Positions 52,302 to 62,462 are shown, numbered from the stretch's first letter. The stretch: 64,000 nucleotides of DNA from Promethearchaeota archaeon (GCA_019057775.1 JAHLWT010000159.1:1-64000), one strand, 5' to 3'. The notes: generated by a model from the letters alone, not told the origin. Numbers and translations are program-made.

Positions 52302-53105
52302 ATGAATTTAGGACTGAAAGATAAGATTGCCTTGGTTTTAGCATCAAGTAAGGGGCTTGGTTTAGCATGTGCTAGAGGATTATATATGGAAGGCGCGAAT
52401 GTCGTGATTTGTAGCCGCTCTAAACACAATCTTGATAAGGCTAAAGGAGAAATAGAAAAAACACGATCTACAAGTGGGGAAAATAGGGTATTACCAATAG
52501 TGGCAGATCTAATGTATAAAGAACAAATAGAAGATCTTGTAAAAAAGACTTTAAAAGAATTTGGAAGAATAGATATCGTCATACATAATGCTGGGGGGCC
52601 ACCGGCAGCTCCACTTGAAGAAATAACTAGGGATGAATGGGAAAAATCGATCAAGCTAAACCTACTTTCTTTCATCCATATTACTGATATTGTTTTACCA
52701 GTAATGAAAGGACAAAATTATGGGAAGATAATTGCAATTACTTCTGTTTCTGTAAAACAACCATTAGATAATTTAGTGCTGTCAAATACAACCAGATTAG
52801 GAGTTGTAGGTTTTGCTAAAACGCTCGCAAATGAACAAGCAAAAAATAATATCTTAGTAAATGTTGTATGTCCTGGACCAACACTTACATCCCGAATGAA
52901 AGAATTAATCGATACCATAGTTCAACAAACCGGTAAATCATTAGAGGAAGTAGAGAGATCTTGGCTCGATCCAATACCAATGGGACGTTTTGGAAAGCCA
53001 GAAGAATTAGCTAATCTAGTGGTTTTTTTAGCATCAGCTAAAGCTAGTTACATTACTGGAACGGTAATTCAAGTTGATGGTGGGTTTGTTAAAAGCCCCT
53101 TTTAA
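52302..53105 (+). CDS. short-chain dehydrogenase/reductase family protein lacking the usual YxxxK
   Basis: This 267-residue Rossmann-fold protein has the cofactor loop ASSKGLGLA (TGxxxGxG position), a NADP-type Arg after strand 2 (CSRSKHN), NAGG at 96-99 and Ser148 region ITSVSV. Where YxxxK is expected, the chain reads NLVLSNTTRLGVVGFAKTLA, so the catalytic Tyr and Lys are replaced. A known divergent SDR subfamily has a similar 'lSNt.R.gvvG' segment. The C-terminal segment YITGTVIQVDGGFV is normal. Substrate unknown; the missing residues make ordinary reductase activity doubtful. Confidence 0.88.
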   Translation: MNLGLKDKIALVLASSKGLGLACARGLYMEGANVVICSRSKHNLDKAKGEIEKTRSTSGENRVLPIVADLMYKEQIEDLVKKTLKEFGRIDIVIHNAGGPPAAPLEEITRDEWEKSIKLNLLSFIHITDIVLPVMKGQNYGKIIAITSVSVKQPLDNLVLSNTTRLGVVGFAKTLANEQAKNNILVNVVCPGPTLTSRMKELIDTIVQQTGKSLEEVERSWLDPIPMGRFGKPEELANLVVFLASAKASYITGTVIQVDGGFVKSPF

Positions 53106-53217
53106 AAATGAAATCTTCTCAGAATATCACTCACATATTTTAAAACCTTAAATCATTTACTATTATTTTCATTTATATAAGTATATAAAAAAGATTTTAA
53201 TATACCATGTTACCATT

Positions 53218-53262
53218 ATTATCTTGTATTTATATCATATAATAATTATAAGACAAGATAAT
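53218..53262. promoter_or_regulatory. inverted repeat upstream of the surface-protein operon
   Basis: ATTATCTTGT at 53218-53227 and ACAAGATAAT at 53253-53262 form a perfect 10-bp inverted repeat. The 25-nt AT-rich spacer contains TTATATCATATAA. It lies ~85-130 bp before the start of the surface protein gene, where a promoter and regulator site would be expected. Confidence 0.35.
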
Positions 53263-53345
53263 TTTTTTACTAAAAATTAAAGAAAAATAATATTATCAAG
53301 TCCTAAGACACAAAAATATTAATCTTATATTGTGGTGAATGAGAG

Positions 53346-56300
53346 TTGGCAGTAGAAAAAAATAGGTTTTGGAAGTTAAATAAAAGTAATAAAAAAAGAA
53401 TAACAATTTTGACAATCTTCTTAATCAGTTTGCTTTTAATTACCTTCACAAAAAATCTTGATCTAAGTGGCAATTTAAGGTCAGATGGTCAAAATTACAT
53501 AACGGAAGAAAATCTACAGTTAGAGAATTTAAAGAGTCAAGATCTTTCATCTAGTAATATTTTCAGCGGTATTGGAGCCCCTTGGAGTGTATCTCAATGG
53601 GCAAATCGAACTGATTATAATTTGCCAGTGAATTTTGGAAATGGTACAACGGATATAATATACATGGATTTAGGGAGCGGTTGGGAGGGTTATCAATTAA
53701 ACGGTACTATTAATGAATTATACGATACAAGGAATTGGGTAAATGGAACTTTCCACGCTGGAGATGATGACGGAATTCCTGACGCGAATAGTAATGATCA
53801 AGATAAACTTTTAAATTGGACCTTTAATAAGCAAAATGTTGGTGTTACTGAAGTTAATCCTATGTCCGGTAATTATTTTAATAATGTGACTGAAGATTAT
53901 TTGGAATTAAGAATGGATGACTCCTCAACTACTAACGAGTGGTATGATCAATATGATAGATGTTGGTGGGAGTCAAATTTTACTTTACCAAGAGGAAGAG
54001 TAATTGAGGGTGAAATAAGTCTTGCAATGTTTCCTGAAACACAATATAGACCTGTAGGTGGAAGTGGGGATTATGGAACTCATTGGAGCATTCAACTTAT
54101 CCTAAATGAAGTTGTAATTGACGATAAAAATCTTATATGGTTAGAAAATGCAGAAGGGTTTAATCAGTGGGTAACCTTGAAATTACAACTAACAAATTGG
54201 CTAGATGATCCTGCTGTCTTTCCAGTTGGTGAGAAAAACATGAGCCTTAGGGTACAGTTAATAAGAAATGGGGGATCATTATCTTATTCATATTATGGGG
54301 AATATCAACAAGTTTTTATTGATAATGTATCGTTAATCGTGAAAGCAGAAGTAAATGCTACTCAAATCGGTTTGAGAATGAATGATCAGCCAGTATCTAA
54401 TATTGATTGGGGAAAAGGAACTGTAGGACAAGTTAATACTTGGACTGAAACACCTGTTGAGGTTAAATTTAATACTACTGAAGATTGGCCATTCGAAATG
54501 GGGGGTTATATTATTAACTTTACAACAGATGTAAATCTATTTGCACGAAAAATGAGTGATGATTCGGATTATATACCTAACTTTGCAGGAACCACTTTCG
54601 AGGTAATAAATGACAGTTCTGTAGAATGGGAATGCTATGCACGTGTATCTGTTCCGACTGGTTATGAGGAAACTAATATGACACTTATATTTCCTGAAGA
54701 TGTGAATATAACTTGGATTTCCAATGCAGAAAAACCAGATACTAATATATTAGAGAGAGACTGTGATAATTCAACTTTAGGATTTTTAAAAGTATTTAAT
54801 TTTTCAGAAACCCCAGACGGTTTCTGGCGGGTAAAAGGAATATCACCGAATTATTGCAACGATTTGAATATCTATAATAACGTTACAAACTCATGGGCTC
54901 TTAATAACACATTCATAAGTGGAGATTATATAAACATTACAGGAAAAATAGAAATTTCTGGTCTGGTTGATATATCTGGATATATAGAAAATACTAAAGC
55001 AAAATTACACATAAAGTTTCCAAATGGAACGATTTGGGCAGCAGAAAATCAAATAAAACAAGTCAATGATACAGGATGGATTTATTTTGATCCTATTATG
55101 ATACCTAGTGATGTTCCAAATTACGAAGCAGGTAAATATGAAGCAATAATTACCTGGAATAATTCTTATTCATCTTTTGGGATAAATGAGACGGGAATTA
55201 TTTATAAAGAGTTTACAGTAATCCATGATTCTAAACTCGAACCTGATCAAGATATATATTTTATTGAAAGCGTGTTTGACGAAGGTATAATTAATATTAA
55301 AGTTTCATATAATGATTTAGAAGATAATACCGCTATAGAAAATGAACAAGTTTATACAAATTATACGGGAATCAATGAGTTTTTCAGTGAAATAAGTCCA
55401 GGGTTTTACTTATATGAATTTAACGCTAGTAAAGCTATTGCTGGTAATAATACAGTAACAATTTTTGCTAATTCTACTTATTATTTGAATAAAGTAATAG
55501 AGATCAAAATCGAAGTAGTAAAAGAAACTCTTCTTACAGTAGATAATGATTTTATTACAGTTCCATGGAATCAAAATTTCACAGTGCGATTTAACTTTAC
55601 TGAAAAAAATAATCCAGGAACAGGTATTAATGTTACTGATGATATTTCAATTGATTGGCTCGGTGAACATCATTTGATTCAACCCATTGAAGGACAATAT
55701 GAATTAACTTGTAACACTTCAGCTTATGATGCACTCACACTCCAATCATTCATAATTTCTATAAACCCATACAAATATGAGGCTCAAACTAAATTAATCA
55801 GGGTACAAATAACTGAATTAACATCTTATTTAAAATTATTTATAAATGGCAATCAAGTAAATTATAGCGATACCGTTCAGGTTGAAGTCATTGAGACTAT
55901 AAATATCATTGTTTATTATAGAGATAACACGACAAAAGCACATCTTCCTAACGCAACTGTTAATTTATTAGGAATAGGGACCTTAAATGAGACAAATAAT
56001 CATTATAATCTTTCTTTAGATGCATGTGACTTAGGTCAAGGAATTTCTGCTTTAACTATATTCGCACAATTAACTAATTATCAACCCCAGTCTATTCAAT
56101 TTTTCATTGAGATTTTTGAAAGAGAGACAGAGTTAGTTTTAATTATTGATAATATTCCCTATAATGATGGTGATACAATTCAAGTTGAATTTGATGATAT
56201 AATAAATATTACAGTGTATTATAGAGATAATGAAACTAAAAATCATCTTCCTAATGCAACTATTACATTATTGGGAGTAGAAGAAATTAATGAAACAAAC

Positions 56301-57662
56301 AATCAGTATACTATAATCATAGACGCAAATGATTTAGATCTAGGAATTACTACTCTAACTATATTCGCACATTTAACTAATTATCAATCTCAGTCAATTA
56401 ATTTTTTCATTGAAGTGTTTGAAAAAGCAACAGAGTTACAATTATTTGTTAATGACATTAAATTAAATTATAGCGATTCAGTTCAGATTGAACATGATGA
56501 ATCTGTAAATATTACAGTATACTTTAGAGAACTTACAACAGAACAACATGTCTCAGGTGCTACCGTTAATTTATTAGGGATAGGAAATATTGATGAAATA
56601 AACAATCAGTATACTAAAATCATTGATGCAAATGATTTAGATCAAGGAATCACTGCTCTAACTGTATTTGCTCAGTTAGTAAAATACCAATCTCAATCAT
56701 TTAACTTTTTCATTGAAGTAACAGAAAAAGCAACAAGCTTCCAACTAATTTTAAATGGTGAAGATAACACTCTTGACCCTGTTTTTAATCTCACAATAGG
56801 TACATTATTAAATATAACTGTGAAATATACAGAACAATCCGGAGCGTACATTCCTAATGCAACCTTACAACTAGTAGGTGAGGGAATATTAATATATTTA
56901 ACGCGAATAGACTCTCTAGAACAACATTTCATAGTATTAGATTCATTAAATTTGAAAATTGGTGTTAATTTATATTCAATTATAGCTCGTGCTACAAATT
57001 ACGAGATTCAAACCATAAATTCGATAATTACTATTAACAGGATACAGACATTAATAAACATATCATCTCAAATCAGTGCTGAACCTGGAGATGATGTCTC
57101 ATTAAGTGTATTTCTAGACGATATAGATTTTGGTAACCTTGTAATAGATGCTACAGTAACATATGCGTGGGCTTATGGGCAAGGAGAACTCGTAGATCCT
57201 GATAATGACGGTATTTATGAAATTGTATTAGAAAATGTCCCAGAGGGTACTTATTCTATAACTATCACGGCTTTTGCAGGTGATACATATGATTTTGAAA
57301 GTAAAGAAATTACATTAGTGGTTGTTAGTCCTACGACAAGCCCCGGAGCTGATTTAAGTTGGCTAATTTATGTTTTAGTTGGGGGAATAGTTGGTCTTGT
57401 TATGATTTTCACACTATACCAAACACATTTTAAGTATCCTCCAATGGTAAGAAAGATAAGAAAATTAAGAAAGAAGGTTAGAAAGAATAAAAAGACAAAA
57501 CCAATCTTGATAGAAGGACGAGAAAGTATTATTAAAACTGAATTTCAGAATAAAATTGATGCAACAGAGATTGAACTCAAACAGGTAGGAGAACCAATTC
57601 CTAAGGATAAAATGAAAATTGTTAAAAAAGAAATTAAATACGATATAAAGAAGGATGAATAA
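53346..57662 (+). CDS. giant cell-surface protein with repeated Ig-like domains
   Basis: This is a 1438-residue protein with a TTG start. There is an N-terminal signal/anchor helix (~18-36). A long extracellular region follows, rich in Asn/Thr sequons (NxT/S). It includes a lectin-like beta domain early on and at least four tandem ~101-residue beta-sandwich repeats at ~823-1235. Each has IQVEFDDIINITVYYRDN and LPNATVNLLGIG-type segments and an end like FFIEVFEKATEL. A C-terminal membrane helix (~1336-1358) and a basic ~78-residue cytoplasmic tail (MVRKIRKLRKKVRKNKK) follow. It is probably a surface adhesin or receptor. The next gene starts 3 bp after, so they are co-transcribed. Confidence 0.85.
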   Translation: MAVEKNRFWKLNKSNKKRITILTIFLISLLLITFTKNLDLSGNLRSDGQNYITEENLQLENLKSQDLSSSNIFSGIGAPWSVSQWANRTDYNLPVNFGNGTTDIIYMDLGSGWEGYQLNGTINELYDTRNWVNGTFHAGDDDGIPDANSNDQDKLLNWTFNKQNVGVTEVNPMSGNYFNNVTEDYLELRMDDSSTTNEWYDQYDRCWWESNFTLPRGRVIEGEISLAMFPETQYRPVGGSGDYGTHWSIQLILNEVVIDDKNLIWLENAEGFNQWVTLKLQLTNWLDDPAVFPVGEKNMSLRVQLIRNGGSLSYSYYGEYQQVFIDNVSLIVKAEVNATQIGLRMNDQPVSNIDWGKGTVGQVNTWTETPVEVKFNTTEDWPFEMGGYIINFTTDVNLFARKMSDDSDYIPNFAGTTFEVINDSSVEWECYARVSVPTGYEETNMTLIFPEDVNITWISNAEKPDTNILERDCDNSTLGFLKVFNFSETPDGFWRVKGISPNYCNDLNIYNNVTNSWALNNTFISGDYINITGKIEISGLVDISGYIENTKAKLHIKFPNGTIWAAENQIKQVNDTGWIYFDPIMIPSDVPNYEAGKYEAIITWNNSYSSFGINETGIIYKEFTVIHDSKLEPDQDIYFIESVFDEGIINIKVSYNDLEDNTAIENEQVYTNYTGINEFFSEISPGFYLYEFNASKAIAGNNTVTIFANSTYYLNKVIEIKIEVVKETLLTVDNDFITVPWNQNFTVRFNFTEKNNPGTGINVTDDISIDWLGEHHLIQPIEGQYELTCNTSAYDALTLQSFIISINPYKYEAQTKLIRVQITELTSYLKLFINGNQVNYSDTVQVEVIETINIIVYYRDNTTKAHLPNATVNLLGIGTLNETNNHYNLSLDACDLGQGISALTIFAQLTNYQPQSIQFFIEIFERETELVLIIDNIPYNDGDTIQVEFDDIINITVYYRDNETKNHLPNATITLLGVEEINETNNQYTIIIDANDLDLGITTLTIFAHLTNYQSQSINFFIEVFEKATELQLFVNDIKLNYSDSVQIEHDESVNITVYFRELTTEQHVSGATVNLLGIGNIDEINNQYTKIIDANDLDQGITALTVFAQLVKYQSQSFNFFIEVTEKATSFQLILNGEDNTLDPVFNLTIGTLLNITVKYTEQSGAYIPNATLQLVGEGILIYLTRIDSLEQHFIVLDSLNLKIGVNLYSIIARATNYEIQTINSIITINRIQTLINISSQISAEPGDDVSLSVFLDDIDFGNLVIDATVTYAWAYGQGELVDPDNDGIYEIVLENVPEGTYSITITAFAGDTYDFESKEITLVVVSPTTSPGADLSWLIYVLVGGIVGLVMIFTLYQTHFKYPPMVRKIRKLRKKVRKNKKTKPILIEGRESIIKTEFQNKIDATEIELKQVGEPIPKDKMKIVKKEIKYDIKKDE
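55815..57050 (+). repeat. four tandem ~302-bp repeats inside the surface-protein gene
   Basis: Units begin near 55815, 56122, 56427 and 56728. The second and third are the most alike, for example TNYQSQSINFFIEVFEKATE against VKYQSQSFNFFIEVTEKATS. The fourth is most diverged. They encode the ~101-residue beta-sandwich domains. Confidence 0.8.
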
Positions 57663-57665
57663 AGA

Positions 57666-58793
57666 ATGCCAATAGGATTTGTAATTACCGAATGGACAGA
57701 GGATCAAGGGTTAGCAGTTAGTTATAAATATCCAAAAACCTTAGAAGTTGATTTGGATGACATGATGCGCATTTTTTATGCTCATATTACTGGAGCAGGG
57801 GAATCGGGAAACGTGGTAGTAAGATTAGAAAAAGCACGAGCCAATGTATCGAGTTTTTTTACAGGGATGGAATCTGACACGCCAGTGATGATCAATCTAT
57901 TACTTGAATTGGGTGAGGAACCAGAAATGTTTGGAGAAACGGTAATTCAAGAAATAAATGACACAATTTTAAATTTTATAAAACCGTCAGATATGGATGT
58001 CTCTAAAAAGCTTGAAAACATTGAAGAATTATATAAATATTTAAAAGATTCATTACTCCTTTTAGAGCGATTAGAAAACTTATCTAAAGAACAACGGTTG
58101 ACACAAATTTACAGTAGTGAGAAAGGAAGAACAATTTTGGAGATTCTCCAAGATGGTGCAATGTCACGAAAAGAATTACAAGCAGTAGTAGAGGAAAAAT
58201 TGAATAAAATCATTTCTAATATTGAGATAACATTGGATTCTTTTATCAAAACTGGTCTAGTCAAACAAGATTGGGTTGAAAGGGATATAGATATCACTTT
58301 ATTCCTACTTTCGGATTTTACTTTATTTAGAACTCCAGCGGCAAAACTCATTGAAAATACTAAGACTTATTTACCAACTCCAGAACTGGCAACTAAATAT
58401 CTTAAAGAAGTAAATGATTTTTTTTCAAAATATAAACCAACTTTAGAAGATAATTTAATAATAGCTCAAAATATGCTGAATCCAGATAAATATGATTATA
58501 TTTCTTTGCTAAGAGAACGCGCATACCCGTTAAATAAGCTACCAAAAGCTCCTGGAGAGAGCCTTGAGCAAATTGGAAATGTTTTAAAACCTATGGAAAA
58601 AGATAAAATTATTAAGTTTATAAAAGATAGTAAAGAAATAGTATGGGTATTTTTATTAACAGATATAGTTGCTCATACTTTTTATCCTGAATATTTAATC
58701 GAAAAAATACGAAAAGATCGAATGGAAGGGAAGTTAAAGAAAGAAGTTGCGATTAAGCATTTAGAATTACTTGAAGAAGCGTATAAAAAATAA
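57666..58793 (+). CDS. longin-like domain plus winged-helix protein
   Basis: This is a 375-residue soluble protein. Residues 1-~110 (MPIGFVITEWTEDQGLAVSY … ARANVSSFFTGMESDTPVMI) match the N-terminal domain of the coiled-coil protein at 47338. Residues ~130-215 look like a winged helix (GRTILEILQDGAMSRKELQA … ITLDSFIKTGLVKQDW). The remainder is helical, including a second possible winged-helix unit. It is located 3 bp after the surface protein and overlapping or adjoining the TrmB-like gene, so it is expected to work with both. Exact role unknown. Confidence 0.6.
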   Translation: MPIGFVITEWTEDQGLAVSYKYPKTLEVDLDDMMRIFYAHITGAGESGNVVVRLEKARANVSSFFTGMESDTPVMINLLLELGEEPEMFGETVIQEINDTILNFIKPSDMDVSKKLENIEELYKYLKDSLLLLERLENLSKEQRLTQIYSSEKGRTILEILQDGAMSRKELQAVVEEKLNKIISNIEITLDSFIKTGLVKQDWVERDIDITLFLLSDFTLFRTPAAKLIENTKTYLPTPELATKYLKEVNDFFSKYKPTLEDNLIIAQNMLNPDKYDYISLLRERAYPLNKLPKAPGESLEQIGNVLKPMEKDKIIKFIKDSKEIVWVFLLTDIVAHTFYPEYLIEKIRKDRMEGKLKKEVAIKHLELLEEAYKK

Positions 58794-58809
58794 AAGGTGG
58801 AATATTGAT

Positions 58810-60762
58810 TTGTCTCATGATGATAATTCAGCAACAAAGCAAGTTCTAGAACTTATCGGTTTAGCCCAAGATGAAGTAGATACATACTATAAAATGACGG
58901 GAAGAGGCCCGGTAATGGTTGGCGAAATCGCCCTTATTGCTGAAGTCTCAGAAGAAAAAGCAGGAGAAATTGCTGAGAACCTGTTCCAAAAAGGTCTTCT
59001 GAAGCAAATTCCTGGGAAAGTACCCATCTATGAAACTTTACCACCATATGCCGCTCTTGTAAATCAAATTCATCAATTTAAAGAAAAAATTAAAGAATTT
59101 GGAATAATTGCTCCACAAAATTTACAAGAACGATTTGAATCTCTTGGGAAACAATCAACGAAACTTAAGAAATTAGATGATTATAGGATTTATCTTCAGA
59201 TGATGAAAACGAAGTTACCAGCTCAAATTAAAACCCAATTCGACAGATTTGATGCTGCTCTTGAACAGGTGCAGAGATTTCAAGATGTTAAAAGATTTAT
59301 TCTTAATTTAAAAGAAATTGTGCCATCTGATATAACTAAAGAGTTTGAAGTGATGGAAACCCGTTTAGAAACAATGAAGACTGAGATTTCAAACAAGTTT
59401 GAAAAACAGTTTCGCATCGGTGCCCTAAAAAGTATGGCTGAAAAAATAGTTTCTAAGGTTATTTCAGAACAATTCAGAGAAATTACTGAATACTTCAAAA
59501 ATAAATTCGTTGAAACAACACAAAGGATGTTAGATCAAGTAATTAATCAATTGGGGAGTATATCGGATACAGCAGGCGAAATTAGTACAGATTTAAGTAC
59601 TATTTTTATCGATATTGAGGCAGGAATAAAGACAACCCTAACTGACTTAGAAAATAGAGTTGCTGCGGTATATGATGATATCCTTACAGGAATTCAAGAA
59701 TTACAAGACGTATTTCAAAAGGAGATTTTTGAAACTCTCCAAAATGATATTATTGATAATATAATTGGTCAATTAGAAAGCGCTGAGATTACAATGAATG
59801 AATTTTGGGAGCGTTCTAAACAAACCTCACTACTTAGTTTTAAGGATGTTTGGTTTGTGAGAAGTGTTGAAGGAATTAGAGCACAGATAAATGAATCGGT
59901 TTCCCGCGTAAAAATGCGAGTTCATATCGTTGCTCCGAAATTGGAAGATATTGATTTAGTAGCACTCTCACAATTAAAAAAACATATAAATATTAGAATT
60001 TCTACAAATTTCGATTTGAATAATTCTGAAGATCAAATACGATTTAAACAATTAGAAGATCTCCCAAATATCACAATTAGACACTATCCAGTTGAAAATC
60101 TTTGGTCTATAAACAAAGATTTCGAAGAAGTTGTAGTATGTGTTGTATCCAAATCAGAGGAGGGTGAACTTGAAATAGCTGGAATGGGTTCAGTAATAGA
60201 AGAACATATAAAATTATTTGCTTCGGTTTTAGAAGACGTATGGATACAAAGCAAAAGAATTGAACAAGTGGAAATAATGCATGCTATAAAAAGAGCTCCT
60301 GACACATCTTTACCAAAACAACTAGTTTCAATACCAAAAGAACCAGAGATAGTGAAGAAAGTCGAACCAATCCCATCTACAATTTCACCAGAACATACAG
60401 CACCACTTAAAAAAGAAATAGAACCACCGGGGATATTACAAGAGGCACAAAGGATGGAAAAACCTAGTACTGAAATACCACCAAATATTATCCCTAGCGC
60501 ACCGAGTACTTCAGAAGCATCTATTTCAAATCAATTTGATGATTTAATGAATAAGTTAGATAATATGACTGGAAATGAAATTGCATTAATATTAGAAAAG
60601 CTTCAAGATGATATACTTGAAACAAAAGGATTTAGTGCCATATTAAGGCAGATAAGGATGAGTTCCTCCTCACTGAAACCTAATAAGAACTTATTAAATG
60701 CTGCTGAAAAAGAAGAGCTATTTAATAAACTTGGATTTTGGAGAAATAAGTTAAAACTATAA
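58810..60762 (+). CDS. TrmB-like winged-helix / coiled-coil protein
   Basis: This is a ~650-residue protein. An N-terminal TrmB-type winged helix (VLELIGLAQDEVDTYYKMTG … GLLKQIPGKVPIYETLPP) is followed by long helical/coiled-coil regions (~90-330). Next comes a TrmB-like sensor or phospholipase-D-like fold (FVRSVEGIRAQINESVSRVK … HIVAPKLEDIDLVALS). A Pro-rich linker and a helical end close the chain. The frame is open from a TTG at 58771, but AAAGGTGG at 58793-58800 favours the TTG at 58810 (or the ATT at 58804). The long coiled coil is not typical of plain TrmB regulators, so a structural role at the membrane is possible. Last gene of the operon. Confidence 0.7.
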   Translation: MSHDDNSATKQVLELIGLAQDEVDTYYKMTGRGPVMVGEIALIAEVSEEKAGEIAENLFQKGLLKQIPGKVPIYETLPPYAALVNQIHQFKEKIKEFGIIAPQNLQERFESLGKQSTKLKKLDDYRIYLQMMKTKLPAQIKTQFDRFDAALEQVQRFQDVKRFILNLKEIVPSDITKEFEVMETRLETMKTEISNKFEKQFRIGALKSMAEKIVSKVISEQFREITEYFKNKFVETTQRMLDQVINQLGSISDTAGEISTDLSTIFIDIEAGIKTTLTDLENRVAAVYDDILTGIQELQDVFQKEIFETLQNDIIDNIIGQLESAEITMNEFWERSKQTSLLSFKDVWFVRSVEGIRAQINESVSRVKMRVHIVAPKLEDIDLVALSQLKKHINIRISTNFDLNNSEDQIRFKQLEDLPNITIRHYPVENLWSINKDFEEVVVCVVSKSEEGELEIAGMGSVIEEHIKLFASVLEDVWIQSKRIEQVEIMHAIKRAPDTSLPKQLVSIPKEPEIVKKVEPIPSTISPEHTAPLKKEIEPPGILQEAQRMEKPSTEIPPNIIPSAPSTSEASISNQFDDLMNKLDNMTGNEIALILEKLQDDILETKGFSAILRQIRMSSSSLKPNKNLLNAAEKEELFNKLGFWRNKLKL

Positions 60763-60785
60763 AACTATTTTTTATCAACTTCATA

Positions 60786-61853
60786 TTAGAATAAAAAAGG
60801 ATCATTTATTCCTAAATATTTTTCGACAACACTCAAAATCTCCTCTTTAGTACCTATATAAACAAAAAGCTGATGTTTAGCTTTTCCATGAGTGGCATTA
60901 TCAGTTGCCTGAAAGGGATTTAGTTGAAGTTCAATTTCGCCATAATTCAACAGAGGTTTATTAGGGGATTCAGAATTATATGATTGAATAACTCCTATCT
61001 CAGAATCAGGATTATCTTTTGCAATATCAAAACAATCATCTTGCGTTCTTGGAATATCATCAGATAGTTTTACTATGAACCCATATTCATCTGACTCGGG
61101 GATTTTTAAAATGTATCCTATTTTTGCAGCTCTATCATAGTTTATATCTTCTGGTCTAACTGCTAATTTGTAAATAGCATCTACATCTATTTTATATGCT
61201 ACATAATTATCCATAATTCTTAAGTGATTATTTGGAATACGAGAAAAATATGAAATGGGTACTGGACTCTTTTTGGTAGGAATTAGTACCGTACCTGGAT
61301 TTTTAAGGCCCCCGCTTATAACAGTTGCTAAAGACCACCCATTTAATTTTAGATTCGGTCTAAAGAATATACAATCATCTAAAATTTCTAAACCGCAATA
61401 ACTAATACCTGTTGAGTGAGGTTCTTTAATAACCCTTATTTGACGCGTGATTTCTCCTTGAGACCCCTGCTTTGTCCTTTGATTTATAACAAAAATTTGA
61501 CTTGAAAGAGTACAAGAGGTATTTGAACTTCCAAGAATTTCGTAATTGGCGGGATCTAATCCGCTAGGGCATTCCCAGTCTTCCCATGTTTCGGGTTTTT
61601 TATAAAAGTAATCTCTTTCGGGGCTAACCCAATATCTATCACCCCCAATTACATGGCTTCTTGCCTTAATTGCATTTTTAATATCAGGATTAACCCATAA
61701 TAAATTATAACAATTAGCTTTCGGAAATAATCCTAAAGGACGCCCTCCATACTCAGAAATTAAAATTGATGCCTCATCTTTCAGGTCAAATTCAATTAAA
61801 TTAGTTTCATTTCCAATACTGGTTAGAAGAGAATCTTTTGTGAAGTAATTCAT
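60786..61853 (-). CDS. galactose-mutarotase-like beta-sandwich protein of unknown function
   Basis: This is a 355-residue soluble protein, beta-rich. SILISEYGGRPLGLFPKA and NLLWVNPD resemble the start of aldose-1-epimerase-like folds. HVIGGDRYWVSPERDYFYK is a conserved-looking Gly/Trp/Arg-rich segment. The later LNPFQATDNATHGKAKHQLF may form the end of the sandwich. It resembles carbohydrate-binding 'DUF' families with this fold, but I cannot name one with certainty. A sugar substrate is inferred only from the fold. Converges with the TrmB-like gene. Confidence 0.6.
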   Translation of the reverse strand: MNYFTKDSLLTSIGNETNLIEFDLKDEASILISEYGGRPLGLFPKANCYNLLWVNPDIKNAIKARSHVIGGDRYWVSPERDYFYKKPETWEDWECPSGLDPANYEILGSSNTSCTLSSQIFVINQRTKQGSQGEITRQIRVIKEPHSTGISYCGLEILDDCIFFRPNLKLNGWSLATVISGGLKNPGTVLIPTKKSPVPISYFSRIPNNHLRIMDNYVAYKIDVDAIYKLAVRPEDINYDRAAKIGYILKIPESDEYGFIVKLSDDIPRTQDDCFDIAKDNPDSEIGVIQSYNSESPNKPLLNYGEIELQLNPFQATDNATHGKAKHQLFVYIGTKEEILSVVEKYLGINDPFLF

Positions 61854-62034
61854 ATTTAACGATAATGAAGAATTCTATAAATTATTATTTTTAGAAAAAA
61901 TATTGTCTCTTATTTCTTTAATAATAGTGAAGGTATTAAACCTCATATCAGTTGTTATAACTTTTATAAATTTTGTAAGAAATGTTTTTATAAGACTGAC
62001 ATATATTTTAAAATGACAAATTTGAGGAAATATT

Positions 62035-62406
62035 ATGCCTAAAATTGTACATTTCGAACTTAATGCTGATGACCCACTACGAGCAAAAAGTTTTTATGAA
62101 AAAGTTTTCGACTGGAAAATTGAAAAATCAGAAATGCCAATGGATTATTGGATGATTACTGCAGGACCCGAAGATGAACCGGGAATTAGTGGGGGTTTAC
62201 AGAAAAGAGAAAATGCTACAGATGAAGTTTTCAATTATATAGGTGTCCCTTCCGTTGAGGAGTTTATTAAAAGAATTGAAGAAAATGGAGGAGAAATTCT
62301 TACACCAAAAAGTCCTATTCCGGGGATAGGATACTACGCTTTCTTCAAGGATACAGAAGGTAACAGATTAGGAATTTTTGAAGATGATGAATCGGCTCAG
62401 ATGTAA
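62035..62406 (+). CDS. VOC-family (glyoxalase/bleomycin-resistance-like) protein
   Basis: The 123-residue protein has the βαβββ VOC repeats: KIVHFELNADDPLRAKSFYE then VFDWKIEKSEMPMDYWMI, and YIGVPSVEEFIKRIEENGGE then YYAFFKDTEGNRLGIFEDD. The metal-ligand position in the first strand is His6; the final Glu is in FEDD. Many single-domain members of this subgroup have no known activity. It stands alone between two minus-strand genes. Confidence 0.9.
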   Translation: MPKIVHFELNADDPLRAKSFYEKVFDWKIEKSEMPMDYWMITAGPEDEPGISGGLQKRENATDEVFNYIGVPSVEEFIKRIEENGGEILTPKSPIPGIGYYAFFKDTEGNRLGIFEDDESAQM

Positions 62407-62428
62407 TAATAGTCTTAAATTCAATTTA

Positions 62429-62438
62429 TTTTTTTTTT
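62429..62438 (+). terminator. poly-T tract terminator
   Basis: Ten consecutive T residues 23 bp after the VOC stop codon. Archaeal terminators are often simple T-tracts. It could also serve the opposite strand only poorly. Confidence 0.4.
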
Positions 62439-62462
62439 AATAAATGTACTTCGAGCAAATCT

